Part shown: positions 1 through 5,209 of the stretch, in pieces
Layout: every line of letters begins with the position of its first letter
How positions within the stretch are numbered: position 1 is the first letter of the stretch
Assembly (NCBI GenBank): GCA_027033675.1
Contig: JALVKZ010000091.1
Location: forward strand, 1-5,209
Origin: Pyrodictiaceae archaeon
Lineage (GTDB): Archaea > Thermoproteota > Thermoprotei_A > Sulfolobales > Pyrodictiaceae
Direction: 5' to 3'
DNA: 5,209 nt
The notes under the pieces: generated by a model
Told to the model about the DNA's origin: nothing
What the model saw: the letters and a program-made list of their open reading frames with translations, nothing else
Database searches by the model: none
Made by a program: the position numbers and the translations under genes

Positions 1-602
1 TTGCCCTCGGGGCCTGGAATTGTTAGTAGCTTTGACTTATATATCTCAACCTTCCTTATGGGGTATATCTTCTTAGCTGCCTCGAATATCTCGTTAGCAA
101 GCTGGCCGAATAGCATTGCCTTGATTAGCTCGTCTAGTGTCATCTCTGCTATGTGCTTGGTTATTATCTCGCCCATTATCTTCCTTATTGCTCTCTTCTG
201 GCTTGTCTTGCACCGATACGTTGTAAGTACTACACTTGTTATTCGTAGCCCATATCCATCTTTGGTCACAACATTGTATATGCCTTGGACCTTGCTGCTC
301 TTCCTACGAATAAAGCTCTTCATGTAGTCTCTCGCGAGTTCGTGTCCCTTAAACCTCGTATAGGCCTTGAGATTCTCCTCATCAACATCAATTATCTGGA
401 AGTACAGATGGACATGCACCAGCGAGAAATCACCAGTTATATCGTAAAGAGTCGTCTCCATTACCCTACCGATTAGCTTCCTCGGGTCATCTGCCGGCGT
501 TGTACCGAGCACAGCATTCCCGAACACAGAGGGAGCTATTACCTCATACCACTTCTTTAGACGCCAAGTATCACGTGCGCCACCGTAGCGGCGACGACTC
601 AT
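1..602 (-). CDS. rps3ae: 30S ribosomal protein S3Ae (eS1), C-terminus cut by window edge
   Basis: Small-subunit ribosomal protein of the archaeal/eukaryotic eS1 family, which sits near the mRNA exit platform of the 30S subunit. I translated the minus strand from the ATG at 602-600 and obtained 200 residues with no stop before the left edge. Family-typical stretches are KKWYEVIAP (about residues 16-24), DDPRKLIGRVMETTL (38-52), DITGDFS (54-60), a long central segment with RDYMKSFIRRKSSKV (91-105) and YPIRKVEIYK near residue 180-189. The family is usually a little over 200 residues, so only a short C-terminal tail is missing. The ATG is preceded by GGGGGT (617-612) with 9 nt spacing, which supports this start, and no other start is in frame just upstream. 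It follows Pcc1 by 26 nt, so it is probably in the S15 operon, though a TATA-like site inside Pcc1 may also drive it. The basic N-terminus (MSRRRYGG) is rRNA-contacting in character. Identification is confident. Confidence 0.96.
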   Translation of the reverse strand, partial: MSRRRYGGARDTWRLKKWYEVIAPSVFGNAVLGTTPADDPRKLIGRVMETTLYDITGDFSLVHVHLYFQIIDVDEENLKAYTRFKGHELARDYMKSFIRRKSSKVQGIYNVVTKDGYGLRITSVVLTTYRCKTSQKRAIRKIMGEIITKHIAEMTLDELIKAMLFGQLANEIFEAAKKIYPIRKVEIYKSKLLTIPGPEG

Positions 603-628
603 TACAGTCCTACCCCCATTCCTCGCTC

Positions 629-937
629 CTAGTCTGCCTGCTTTAAAGTCTTAGCAGTCTCCTCTATACTTCTTAGTAGCGAGTATAGGAACTCCAGTAT
701 CTCGTCAACAGTGTTCCTCACACTTCCTAGCCTCCGAGTATCCCCTGCCTCCACGACTATGCGTATGTACTGCTCATCTTGTTCCTCTCTTATAGTTAGC
801 CACGATGGTGCTGTCTTATCATCGGGTCTTATAGCACTAAGCAATGCTTGTGCTTCCTCCGGGCTACTTGTCTCTACTAGTAATTCTACTCTAATCCGTT
901 GCTTATTGTCTGCACTTCTCCTCGTTGATTTTTGCAA
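629..937 (-). CDS. pcc1: KEOPS complex subunit Pcc1
   Basis: A 102-residue protein matching the small Pcc1 family. In KEOPS, Pcc1 binds Kae1, mediates dimerisation and contributes to tRNA binding, supporting t6A synthesis at position 37 of ANN-decoding tRNAs. Visible family features are a first beta strand (RIRVELLVET, about 14-23), a helix with EEAQALLSAIRPDD (27-40), where the alanine-rich helix followed by PD is typical, a second pair of strands (SWLTI and YIRIVVEAGD, 45-66), then a long C-terminal helix with SVRNTVDEILEFL (72-84), like the family's conserved Asn-containing helix. The start is TTG at 937-935. It is the only start codon after the in-frame TAG near 960 and sits 8 nt behind a perfect GGAGGG. 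The gene overlaps the end of the Cdc45-like gene by 35 nt and precedes S3Ae by 26 nt. The family has low sequence identity, so the call rests on length, predicted fold and neighbourhood together; Kae1 and Bud32 lie in the adjacent block. Confidence 0.85.
   Translation of the reverse strand: MQKSTRRSADNKQRIRVELLVETSSPEEAQALLSAIRPDDKTAPSWLTIREEQDEQYIRIVVEAGDTRRLGSVRNTVDEILEFLYSLLRSIEETAKTLKQAD
641..648 (-). promoter_or_regulatory. Possible internal TATA box for S3Ae
   Basis: The palindrome CTTTAAAG lies in the last codons of Pcc1 and resembles the crenarchaeal TATA element. It is centred about 43 nt before the S3Ae ATG, so a transcript starting about 26 nt downstream would begin near 619 and still carry the GGGGGT ribosome binding site. 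The sequence just upstream is purine-rich in part (CTAAGA), as a BRE could be. It lies in coding sequence, and eight bases occur by chance often, so this is a weak call. Confidence 0.25.
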
Positions 938-2294
938 ATATCGTTCCCTCCAGGTACTCTATGCATCCACGCGCCACGTAGTCTAAGAAGCTTCCAGGTC
1001 CTAGTCCTTGGAGCAAGTCCTCTGCAAGGGCTAGGAGTCCTTCCTCGGCCTCGGTGCCCAGAATCTCTTGTTCTCCTAGGTAGCCTAATTGCCTAAGAAC
1101 TCTCTCAGCTATTGGCACGTACTCTTTTCTGATACTTGTTTTCTTTATTTTGACTCGGTTAAGCACGAGGCTTCTCTGCGTATTCCCAGTTATTAGCTTG
1201 TTGATGGTTTCTACAATACCTAGGAAGTTCTTTGTATAGAGGTAGAGGGCTGCAGCCGATATAACTCGTTCATTCACGGTTATTAGTGAGAGCTGCTTGG
1301 CATACCCTCTCGCAGCATAGTGTGACAAGACATAAACAGCTTCTCTTAGATCCCGTAGAGGGAATACTTGGCTGTAATAGCTTATACCTATGACGTCTGT
1401 TGGGCGTCTCGGGCCCTTGCTCTTCTTCTTTAGGAGCTCGTATAGTTTTTCTCCAAGCGTTGCAATACTCTGCTCCGGTGCCTCCTCTAGCCTCTTACCA
1501 AGCAGCTTTACTAGGCGCGGATCCTCCTTGAGCAGCTTAGTACATGCGTCTAGGTCGCCGCTTAGCCCTGGCAAATAGGGGTCAAGTGTCCTGGCCATAG
1601 CCTCTTCCGTTGCTATCTCTGGCCAACGGAACAGCTTCAGACTAAACAATTCCTCTACCTTGTTTTCGAGCTTAAGCATCTCCGCAATACTAGCCTCTAT
1701 CCCAATGAAGGAAGCCTTCTTGCCCTTATCTAGTCCCCTCCAATAACCAGCCACGAGCCCGTATATCGATGGATAGCCAACAACTGTTAGCTCCGAGAAT
1801 ACTGCAGCTGTTAAGGCTGCGATGCTGGAGTCGCTGGACGAGGTTACTGCTACGTGGAGTAGCCCTGGCGGCTTTTCCCCTATCCCTATAAGAGCTGATG
1901 GTCTCTGAGCCCTTATCTCTTGGGCGCCTTGAGCAGGATAGCCAAGGAGGAGCGAGGGCTCAGCTAGCTCCCTAGGTGCCGATGCGCGAATACTTAGTGT
2001 AAAGTCCATGTTGTTTTTTAGGAGGACGTTAACAGCTATTCCGGCAGCTAGCAGGGAATCTATTGAGGGAAAAACATAGATTTCGAGATAGTTATATTCC
2101 TTGAGTGCTGCTCCTACTTGGCTAGCTGCTGGTCTTAGCAGCGCTGCCTCTTTCTCGTTAATAATTTTCTCGAAGGCCTTGTCAAGAGACACTGATTCTC
2201 CCGGCTTGACTAGGGGCAATGCCGTGGAAGAAAAACTATTGCACCGGGCAAGAAAGGTTATTAGGTATGGAGAAAACTTGGTGAAGGCCCTCAC
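903..2294 (-). CDS. RecJ-like DHH-family protein without nuclease motifs, probable archaeal Cdc45
   Basis: A 463-residue protein of the archaeal RecJ/DHH family. The fold is recognisable: an N-terminal strand and loop (IYVFPSIDSLLAAGIAV, about 72-88) aligns with the DHH motif I normally written HxDxDG, and TLDPYLPGLSGD (236-247) is a signature of archaeal RecJ-like proteins. The catalytic residues are mostly lost. At motif I the first Asp reads Ser (S77), with D79 remaining; the motif II position reads LLLGYP (116-120); the DHH position reads GIGEKP (137-142). A metal-dependent nuclease is therefore unlikely. In Sulfolobus, a RecJ-like protein lacking a working nuclease site binds GINS and acts as Cdc45 in the CMG helicase, and I infer the same role here. 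The gene begins 18 nt after S15 and overlaps Pcc1 by 35 nt. The GTG start at 2294-2292 has no good ribosome binding site; GTG at 2192-2190 (residue 35) follows GGGAG by 5 nt and could be the true start, giving about 429 residues. Confidence 0.75.
   Translation of the reverse strand: MRAFTKFSPYLITFLARCNSFSSTALPLVKPGESVSLDKAFEKIINEKEAALLRPAASQVGAALKEYNYLEIYVFPSIDSLLAAGIAVNVLLKNNMDFTLSIRASAPRELAEPSLLLGYPAQGAQEIRAQRPSALIGIGEKPPGLLHVAVTSSSDSSIAALTAAVFSELTVVGYPSIYGLVAGYWRGLDKGKKASFIGIEASIAEMLKLENKVEELFSLKLFRWPEIATEEAMARTLDPYLPGLSGDLDACTKLLKEDPRLVKLLGKRLEEAPEQSIATLGEKLYELLKKKSKGPRRPTDVIGISYYSQVFPLRDLREAVYVLSHYAARGYAKQLSLITVNERVISAAALYLYTKNFLGIVETINKLITGNTQRSLVLNRVKIKKTSIRKEYVPIAERVLRQLGYLGEQEILGTEAEEGLLALAEDLLQGLGPGSFLDYVARGCIEYLEGTIFAKINEEKCRQ
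946..951 (-). promoter_or_regulatory. Shine-Dalgarno of Pcc1, inside the Cdc45-like coding region
   Basis: GGAGGG on the minus strand lies 8 nt before the TTG at 937-935 and inside the last codons of the preceding gene. It settles the choice of a TTG start for Pcc1 and implies that the 35-nt overlap is real and the two genes are translated from one mRNA. Confidence 0.75.
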
Positions 2295-2312
2295 GGAGAG
2301 CGCTGCGAGTCC

Positions 2313-2792
2313 TTATTGTTTCTCGACAACGTAGAGACCGCCAGCTATTAGTAACTTAGCCTGTTGCGGATCATACTTCCAGTCAGGTGGTAGTTTGCCT
2401 TCACGCTTATAGTACTTAACTATCCGCCTTATCTTTGCCTCTAGGTCTAGTAGGCCCTTCTTTGCATGTGTGTCCTTCGGGTGCTCCTCTAGGTGTCTCC
2501 TAAGATTAACGGCCTTCTGGATGAGCCGGAACAAGTCCTCGGGAACGACCATCTTTATTCCATGCTCTTCTAGTACCTCGGTTATCGTTTTACCCAGTAT
2601 TGGTTTAACCAGTGGGATGCCGAACTGGTCACGAAGTATAATGCCTATCATACTTGGACCGTATCCTTTCCTAGCTAGGTCGACGATTATCTCCTCTATC
2701 TCTTCGGGATCATACTGAACCCACTTAGGGATAGCTGGACTCGCTGGCCTCGTGGAATGTGATCTACCCTTCTTCCTCCTCTTACCCGCCAC
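2313..2792 (-). CDS. rps15: 30S ribosomal protein S15 (archaeal, eukaryotic S13 type)
   Basis: Primary 16S rRNA-binding protein of the 30S platform, in the long archaeal/eukaryotic form. The 159 residues have a basic N-terminal extension ([16 protein letters not shown]), the archaeal-specific helical domain with [19 protein letters not shown] (22-40), [17 protein letters not shown] (44-60) and [13 protein letters not shown] (67-79), then the universal S15 core with [18 protein letters not shown] (90-107), [17 protein letters not shown] (112-128) and [13 protein letters not shown] (133-145). Length and order fit the archaeal family with no gaps. The start is GTG at 2792-2790, fixed by GGAGGTG 8 nt upstream; no other start is in frame nearby. 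It is the first gene after a 143-nt intergenic region with a TATA-like box, so it probably heads the operon S15, Cdc45-like, Pcc1, S3Ae. The leader between promoter and start has strong inverted repeats that could regulate it. Confidence 0.97.
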   Translation of the reverse strand: MAGKRRKKGRSHSTRPASPAIPKWVQYDPEEIEEIIVDLARKGYGPSMIGIILRDQFGIPLVKPILGKTITEVLEEHGIKMVVPEDLFRLIQKAVNLRRHLEEHPKDTHAKKGLLDLEAKIRRIVKYYKREGKLPPDWKYDPQQAKLLIAGGLYVVEKQ

Positions 2793-2800
2793 TCTACACG

Positions 2801-2807
2801 CACCTCC
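2801..2807 (-). promoter_or_regulatory. Shine-Dalgarno of S15
   Basis: GGAGGTG on the minus strand is a perfect match to the archaeal 16S anti-Shine-Dalgarno and lies 8 nt before the GTG start, which it decides. Six of its seven bases can also pair with CGCCTC at 2818-2813 (see the leader hairpin entry). Confidence 0.85.
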
Positions 2808-2818
2808 AACGCGAGGCG
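2801..2818 (-). other. Possible hairpin hiding the S15 Shine-Dalgarno
   Basis: On the transcript, CGCCTC (2818-2813) can pair with GAGGTG (2806-2801), five Watson-Crick pairs plus one G-U, closing a 6-nt loop. This would cover the ribosome binding site. An alternative stem pairs GAGGC (2830-2826) with GCCTC (2817-2813) over an 8-nt loop and would free it. The two stems use the same CCTC and exclude each other. Seen by eye only; no energy calculation was done. Confidence 0.35.
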
Positions 2819-2846
2819 AGCAGGAGCCTCTCTAGCGTCTTAAAGC

Positions 2847-2868
2847 GGCCCCTGCTCCCCCAGGGGCC
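2847..2868 (-). other. GC-rich hairpin in the S15 leader
   Basis: GGCCCCTG (2868-2861) and CAGGGGCC (2854-2847) form a perfect 8-bp inverted repeat around a 6-nt loop (GGGGAG on the minus strand). After one A/G mismatch the stem can continue with AAG pairing to CTT. It lies between the predicted transcription start and the S15 start codon. It has no T-run after it, so it does not look like a terminator. A regulatory leader structure or a chance GC-rich repeat are both possible. Confidence 0.55.
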
Positions 2869-2880
2869 TCTTGAAAGGCC
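2865..2880 (-). other. Second inverted repeat in the S15 leader, competing with the first
   Basis: GGCCT (2880-2876) and AGGCC (2869-2865) form a 5-bp stem, extendable by a T-G pair to leave a 4-nt loop. It shares bases 2865-2868 with the neighbouring 8-bp stem, so only one can form at a time. Confidence 0.35.
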
Positions 2881-2912
2881 GCCGTGTGTTCTCTCACCGG
2901 GGTGTCCTAGCC

Positions 2913-2922
2913 CTTATAAATA
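2913..2922 (-). promoter_or_regulatory. Probable TATA box of the S15 operon
   Basis: TATTTATAAG on the minus strand lies 13 nt or more after the pyrophosphatase stop and resembles an archaeal TATA element. Transcription would be expected to begin about 26 nt downstream, near 2891, giving a leader of roughly 95-100 nt before the S15 GTG. The preceding bases are not a clear purine-rich BRE. The element is nearly symmetrical and would also read as a TATA box on the plus strand, but only the minus strand has a gene to serve. Confidence 0.55.
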
Positions 2923-2935
2923 GAACGGGGCATAA

Positions 2936-3502
2936 CTACTTAACGACATGTCCCTTAAGCCATGCACATAATTTTTTAGCTGCCTTGCCCCGGTGGGAGA
3001 ACATGTTCTTCTCCTCTAAGCTCATCTCGGCGAAGGTCTTCTCCGAGCCCTCGGGGATAAATACTGGGTCAAAGCCGAAGCCCTGGGTTCCCCGAGGCTC
3101 TCTGGCTATTTCTCCAGGCGTTTCTGCCTCAAACACCACTATACCATCCCTATATGCTAGCGCTATCACTGACTTGAAGTAGGCCTTCCTATTATTTTCA
3201 CTACTCAACAGCCTCAATAATCCATCGATGCCTATGGTCTTGTAGACATAGGCGGAGTAGGGGCCAGGGAATCCGTTGAGAGGTTCAATGAATAACCCGG
3301 CATCCTCAACCATAACTGGTCTATGAAGTAGGCTATAGGCCGTAGATGCTGCGAACAAGGCTATTTCTACAAGGCTATTGCTCTGTATCTCTATCTTCGG
3401 GGCATCGACGGGTTCTACCTCGTACCCGCATTCACGAAGCACGTTGTTTATTTCCTCGACCTTATGACGATTACCAGTGGCTATTGCTATTGCTGCCCCC
3501 AT
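2936..3502 (-). CDS. rdgB: XTP/dITP diphosphatase (HAM1/RdgB family)
   Basis: Cytosolic house-cleaning enzyme that hydrolyses XTP, ITP and their deoxy forms to the monophosphate and pyrophosphate, keeping deaminated purines out of nucleic acids. The 188 residues carry the family motifs in order: ATGNRHK near the N-terminus (residues 8-14), KIEIQS (36-41), VEDAGLFIEPLNGFPGPYSAYV (65-86, with the conserved acidic pair E66-D67), GFGFDPVFIP (141-150), FAEMSLEEKNMFSHRGKA (157-174) with the base-recognition SHRGKA. Length is normal and no key residue is missing. The start is ATG at 3502-3500, with GGAGG 5 nt upstream lying in the end of Bud32; the two genes overlap by 16 nt. It is the last gene of the Kae1-Bud32 block, followed by the S15 promoter region. 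Close linkage of this enzyme to Kae1 and Bud32 is inferred here as operon membership rather than a shared reaction. Confidence 0.95.
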   Translation of the reverse strand: MGAAIAIATGNRHKVEEINNVLRECGYEVEPVDAPKIEIQSNSLVEIALFAASTAYSLLHRPVMVEDAGLFIEPLNGFPGPYSAYVYKTIGIDGLLRLLSSENNRKAYFKSVIALAYRDGIVVFEAETPGEIAREPRGTQGFGFDPVFIPEGSEKTFAEMSLEEKNMFSHRGKAAKKLCAWLKGHVVK

Positions 3503-4152
3503 AATGTCCTCCTCTCGGCCTTGTATCGACCCATAAGCCTTATCTCTTCTACGAGGCCTAGTATCTTCTCCGTCTTTTCCCCCCTAAGGCTGCGATAACC
3601 GTCTATGAATGCCTGGAATACAGTGTCCACGTGCTCCGGGTGCGTAGACTCAAGGCTCCGGAGAAAGAGATGCACGTCAACCGCGTTATCTCTCTCAGTG
3701 CTATGAAGCGAGGCGAGCCCAAAATCTATTAGAAAGACATGGTCTCCTACGAGAACGTTGCTCGTCGTTAGGTCTCCGTGGCTTATACCCTCTTCGTGAA
3801 GCATTGCAGCGTAGCGCCCTACTTGCTCACTTGCCTTGATGGCTTTCTCTAAGTTACCTTCCTCTATGATACTGCTAAGACTCGGGTACGGTAGATACTC
3901 CATTACTATAATAGCCTCCATGGGATCTACGTAGTATACTGCTGGCGCCATTACTCCTATCCTTAGCGCTTCCTTGATCGCGCGCGCTTCTGTAACTGTT
4001 CTCCTCCTGCGCAAGAGGATATCAAGCTTGCTGTGACGATACTTCTTTGGAAGCCTATGCTTAAGTATTGCTTTTTCACCGAACCAGTCTATGAGGTAAA
4101 GGTAGGCCTCAGCCCCTCGATGTACTGGCTTTAGCTCTTTCGCTACCTCCAC
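3487..4152 (-). CDS. bud32: KEOPS subunit Bud32, small atypical kinase/ATPase
   Basis: Minimal RIO-like kinase that binds Kae1 and, in the family, acts as an ATPase supporting tRNA t6A synthesis. The 221 residues show the compact kinase core: a short glycine-loop substitute RGAEA (12-16), the ATP-contacting lysine region ILKHRLPKKYRH (29-40), helix-C glutamate in TEARA (54-58), hinge VMEYLP (83-88), catalytic loop SHGDLTTSNVLV (124-135; D127 and N132), the metal-binding LIDFGLAS (141-148; D143), and an arginine-rich tail RYKAERR (209-215) of the kind the family uses to touch tRNA or its own active site. All catalytic residues are present. The start is GTG at 4152-4150, inside the end of Kae1 with a 10-nt overlap; GAGGT lies about 9 nt upstream. 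Its own end overlaps the pyrophosphatase by 16 nt. Separate Kae1 and Bud32 genes, rather than the fused form found in some euryarchaea, fit a crenarchaeon. Confidence 0.96.
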   Translation of the reverse strand: MEVAKELKPVHRGAEAYLYLIDWFGEKAILKHRLPKKYRHSKLDILLRRRRTVTEARAIKEALRIGVMAPAVYYVDPMEAIIVMEYLPYPSLSSIIEEGNLEKAIKASEQVGRYAAMLHEEGISHGDLTTSNVLVGDHVFLIDFGLASLHSTERDNAVDVHLFLRSLESTHPEHVDTVFQAFIDGYRSLRGEKTEKILGLVEEIRLMGRYKAERRTLWGQQ

Positions 4153-5209
4153 GGCACTTCTACCTCATCTGGTCTCCAGCGTTGCCTGACAAAGGACTCA
4201 TCGATGTTAATGGTTATCCCGGCTAAGTAGTTTAGAAGCCCAACCCATGCTATCATTGCTCCGTTGTCACCCGCGATGGATGGTGGAGGCCAACCAGCAT
4301 TAGCTGAGTGATATGAGGCCATTATCCCTATTTTTTCTCGTAGAATAGGGCTTGCGGCTACTCCACCCGTTAGTAGAACCGAGTCTTTCCTCGTATGTGC
4401 AAGCCCCCTTTCAGCTACCTCGACTGCCGCCCCGTAAGCAATTTCTCTGAGACCCAGGCATATTGATGCCTTCTCAGCCTTGCTTCGGGTGTGCTGCCAT
4501 GCCCGTAGAGCTGCTGTTAGGAGCCCGGAGAACGATACGTCCATTCCCTTAACCACATAGGGTAGATCCGCTGGCGCCGAGGCTCCCTCCGCACACCTAT
4601 CTACAACGTGCAGTCCTCCCACGATATAAGGTGGGGCTAGTCCTACATCTCTAGCAAACGTGTCAAGGAGATTCCCGAGAGCGACATCAAGAGTCTCGCC
4701 GAAGACTCTGTAACGCTTCTTAGCGAAAGCAGCAACCATCGTGTTTCCTCCGGAGACGTAGAGGATTACAGGGTCCTGGAACCCCGTGTAGAGCCTGCCT
4801 ACCTCTATATGGGCGATAGCATGGTTGACAGGAACTAGCGGTTTCCCATAGTAGGCTGCTAGGCCACGGGCGATAGTGGCGCCTACTCGGAGACAGGGGC
4901 CCAGTCCCGGGCCGAGAGCCACAGCCACGGCATCCACGTCGTTCATGCTTATGCCTGCTACCCGGAGAGCCTCTGCTAACACTTCTGGAGCAACACGGGC
5001 ATGGTGACTAGCAGCTTCCCGAGGATGTATGCCGCCTTTCTCGGGCTTGTAAGTATCCCGTATACTAGATAGGATATAGGGGGGCTTTGTAGATGCAACC
5101 CCCACGCCGAAGGTATGAGCAGTAGACTCTATACCGAGAACGACGGCTTCACGATCCCAGTTGAGGAGGGGGTAAAGAACTCGTGGATTACCTCTTGGCC
5201 TCCCTAACG
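4143..5209 (-). CDS. kae1: KEOPS catalytic subunit Kae1 (tRNA t6A threonylcarbamoyltransferase), 5' end not in window or disrupted
   Basis: Transfers the threonylcarbamoyl group to A37 of ANN-decoding tRNAs. The frame is open from the stop at 4143-4145 to the right edge. Numbering from the internal GTG at 5105-5103, motifs are YKPEKGGIHPREAASHH (19-35), the metal-binding NHAIAHIE (94-101; H95, H99), LYVSGGNT (115-122), GNLLDTFARDVGL (144-156), VKGMDVSFSG (185-194), LLTGGVAASP (244-253), the third metal ligand in DNGAMIAW (280-287; D280) and the C-terminal FVRQRWRPDEVEVPW. The GTG at 5105 cannot be the true start: upstream in frame the sequence reads VVLGIESTAHTFGVGV (5144-5097 region), the canonical Kae1 N-terminus with its conserved ESTAHT phosphate-binding strand. 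No ATG, GTG or TTG is in frame from there to 5209, so the start lies beyond the edge (an N-terminal extension of at least 20 residues) or a base is missing near 5145-5149. Bud32 overlaps the 3' end by 10 nt. Confidence 0.95.
   Translation of the reverse strand, partial: LGRPRGNPRVLYPLLNWDREAVVLGIESTAHTFGVGVASTKPPYILSSIRDTYKPEKGGIHPREAASHHARVAPEVLAEALRVAGISMNDVDAVAVALGPGLGPCLRVGATIARGLAAYYGKPLVPVNHAIAHIEVGRLYTGFQDPVILYVSGGNTMVAAFAKKRYRVFGETLDVALGNLLDTFARDVGLAPPYIVGGLHVVDRCAEGASAPADLPYVVKGMDVSFSGLLTAALRAWQHTRSKAEKASICLGLREIAYGAAVEVAERGLAHTRKDSVLLTGGVAASPILREKIGIMASYHSANAGWPPPSIAGDNGAMIAWVGLLNYLAGITINIDESFVRQRWRPDEVEVPWR

Noticed and set aside
370..395. TGATGA on the minus strand as a C/D box guide RNA
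   Set aside because: It lies in the S3Ae coding sequence, the base before it does not fit the C box purine, and I found no properly spaced D boxes.
1..476. Plus-strand open frames of 108 and 63 codons
   Set aside because: The minus strand here encodes S3Ae with clear family motifs; the plus-strand products are hydrophobic antisense artefacts.
711..986. Plus-strand open frame of 91 codons
   Set aside because: It is the antisense shadow of Pcc1 and the end of the Cdc45-like gene, with Ser/Leu-rich composition typical of such shadows.
2101..2718. Plus-strand open frames opposite S15 and the start of the Cdc45-like gene
   Set aside because: Antisense to well-supported genes, no motifs, no ribosome binding site.
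2847..2868. GC-rich hairpin as a transcription terminator of the pyrophosphatase block
   Set aside because: It lies downstream of the likely S15 promoter, has no T-run after it, and archaeal termination depends on T-rich tracts rather than such hairpins.
2871..3182. Plus-strand open frame of 103 codons near a TATA-like sequence
   Set aside because: It is antisense to the pyrophosphatase gene, has no recognisable protein features, and starts upstream of where the plus-strand TATA reading would begin transcription.
4143..5105. GTG at 5105 as the Kae1 start, giving a 320-residue protein
   Set aside because: It removes the conserved GIESTAHT strand that is clearly encoded in the same frame just upstream.

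Overview
The window looks like chromosomal housekeeping DNA from a hyperthermophilic crenarchaeon, probably Desulfurococcales-like. This placement is inferred from the gene set, heavy AGG/AGA and ATA codon use, archaeal-type ribosomal proteins, strong Shine-Dalgarno sites inside operons and frequent GTG/TTG starts; no marker gene fixes the genus. All seven genes lie on the minus strand, so transcription runs from high to low coordinates. I see no mobile element, CRISPR array, tRNA or rRNA.

First transcription block (5209 down to 2936): Kae1 (cut by the right edge), Bud32 and an XTP/dITP pyrophosphatase. Successive genes overlap by 10 and 16 nt, so they are almost certainly co-transcribed and translationally coupled. 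Kae1 and Bud32 are the catalytic subunit and the small kinase/ATPase of the KEOPS complex, which makes the t6A modification of ANN-decoding tRNAs. The pyrophosphatase removes non-canonical purine nucleotides.

Intergenic region (2793-2935, 143 nt): a TATA-like box near 2913-2922 and a predicted leader of about 95 nt full of GC-rich inverted repeats. One of these can pair with the Shine-Dalgarno of the next gene.

Second transcription block (2792 down to 1): ribosomal protein S15, an inactivated RecJ-like DHH protein (probable archaeal Cdc45, a part of the CMG helicase), Pcc1 (the KEOPS dimerisation subunit) and ribosomal protein S3Ae (eS1), which runs off the left edge. Pcc1 starts with TTG inside the end of the Cdc45-like gene, behind a perfect GGAGGG site. 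The block mixes translation (S15, S3Ae), tRNA modification (Pcc1) and replication (Cdc45-like), and places a third KEOPS subunit beside the Kae1-Bud32 block. The fourth subunit, Cgi121, is not in the window.

The points most worth a second look are the Kae1 N-terminus, which has no legal start codon in frame inside the window and may carry an extension or a one-base frameshift; the structured S15 leader; and the loss of the nuclease motifs in the RecJ-like protein. I did not find a convincing new multi-gene system; this is a conserved archaeal information-processing neighbourhood.
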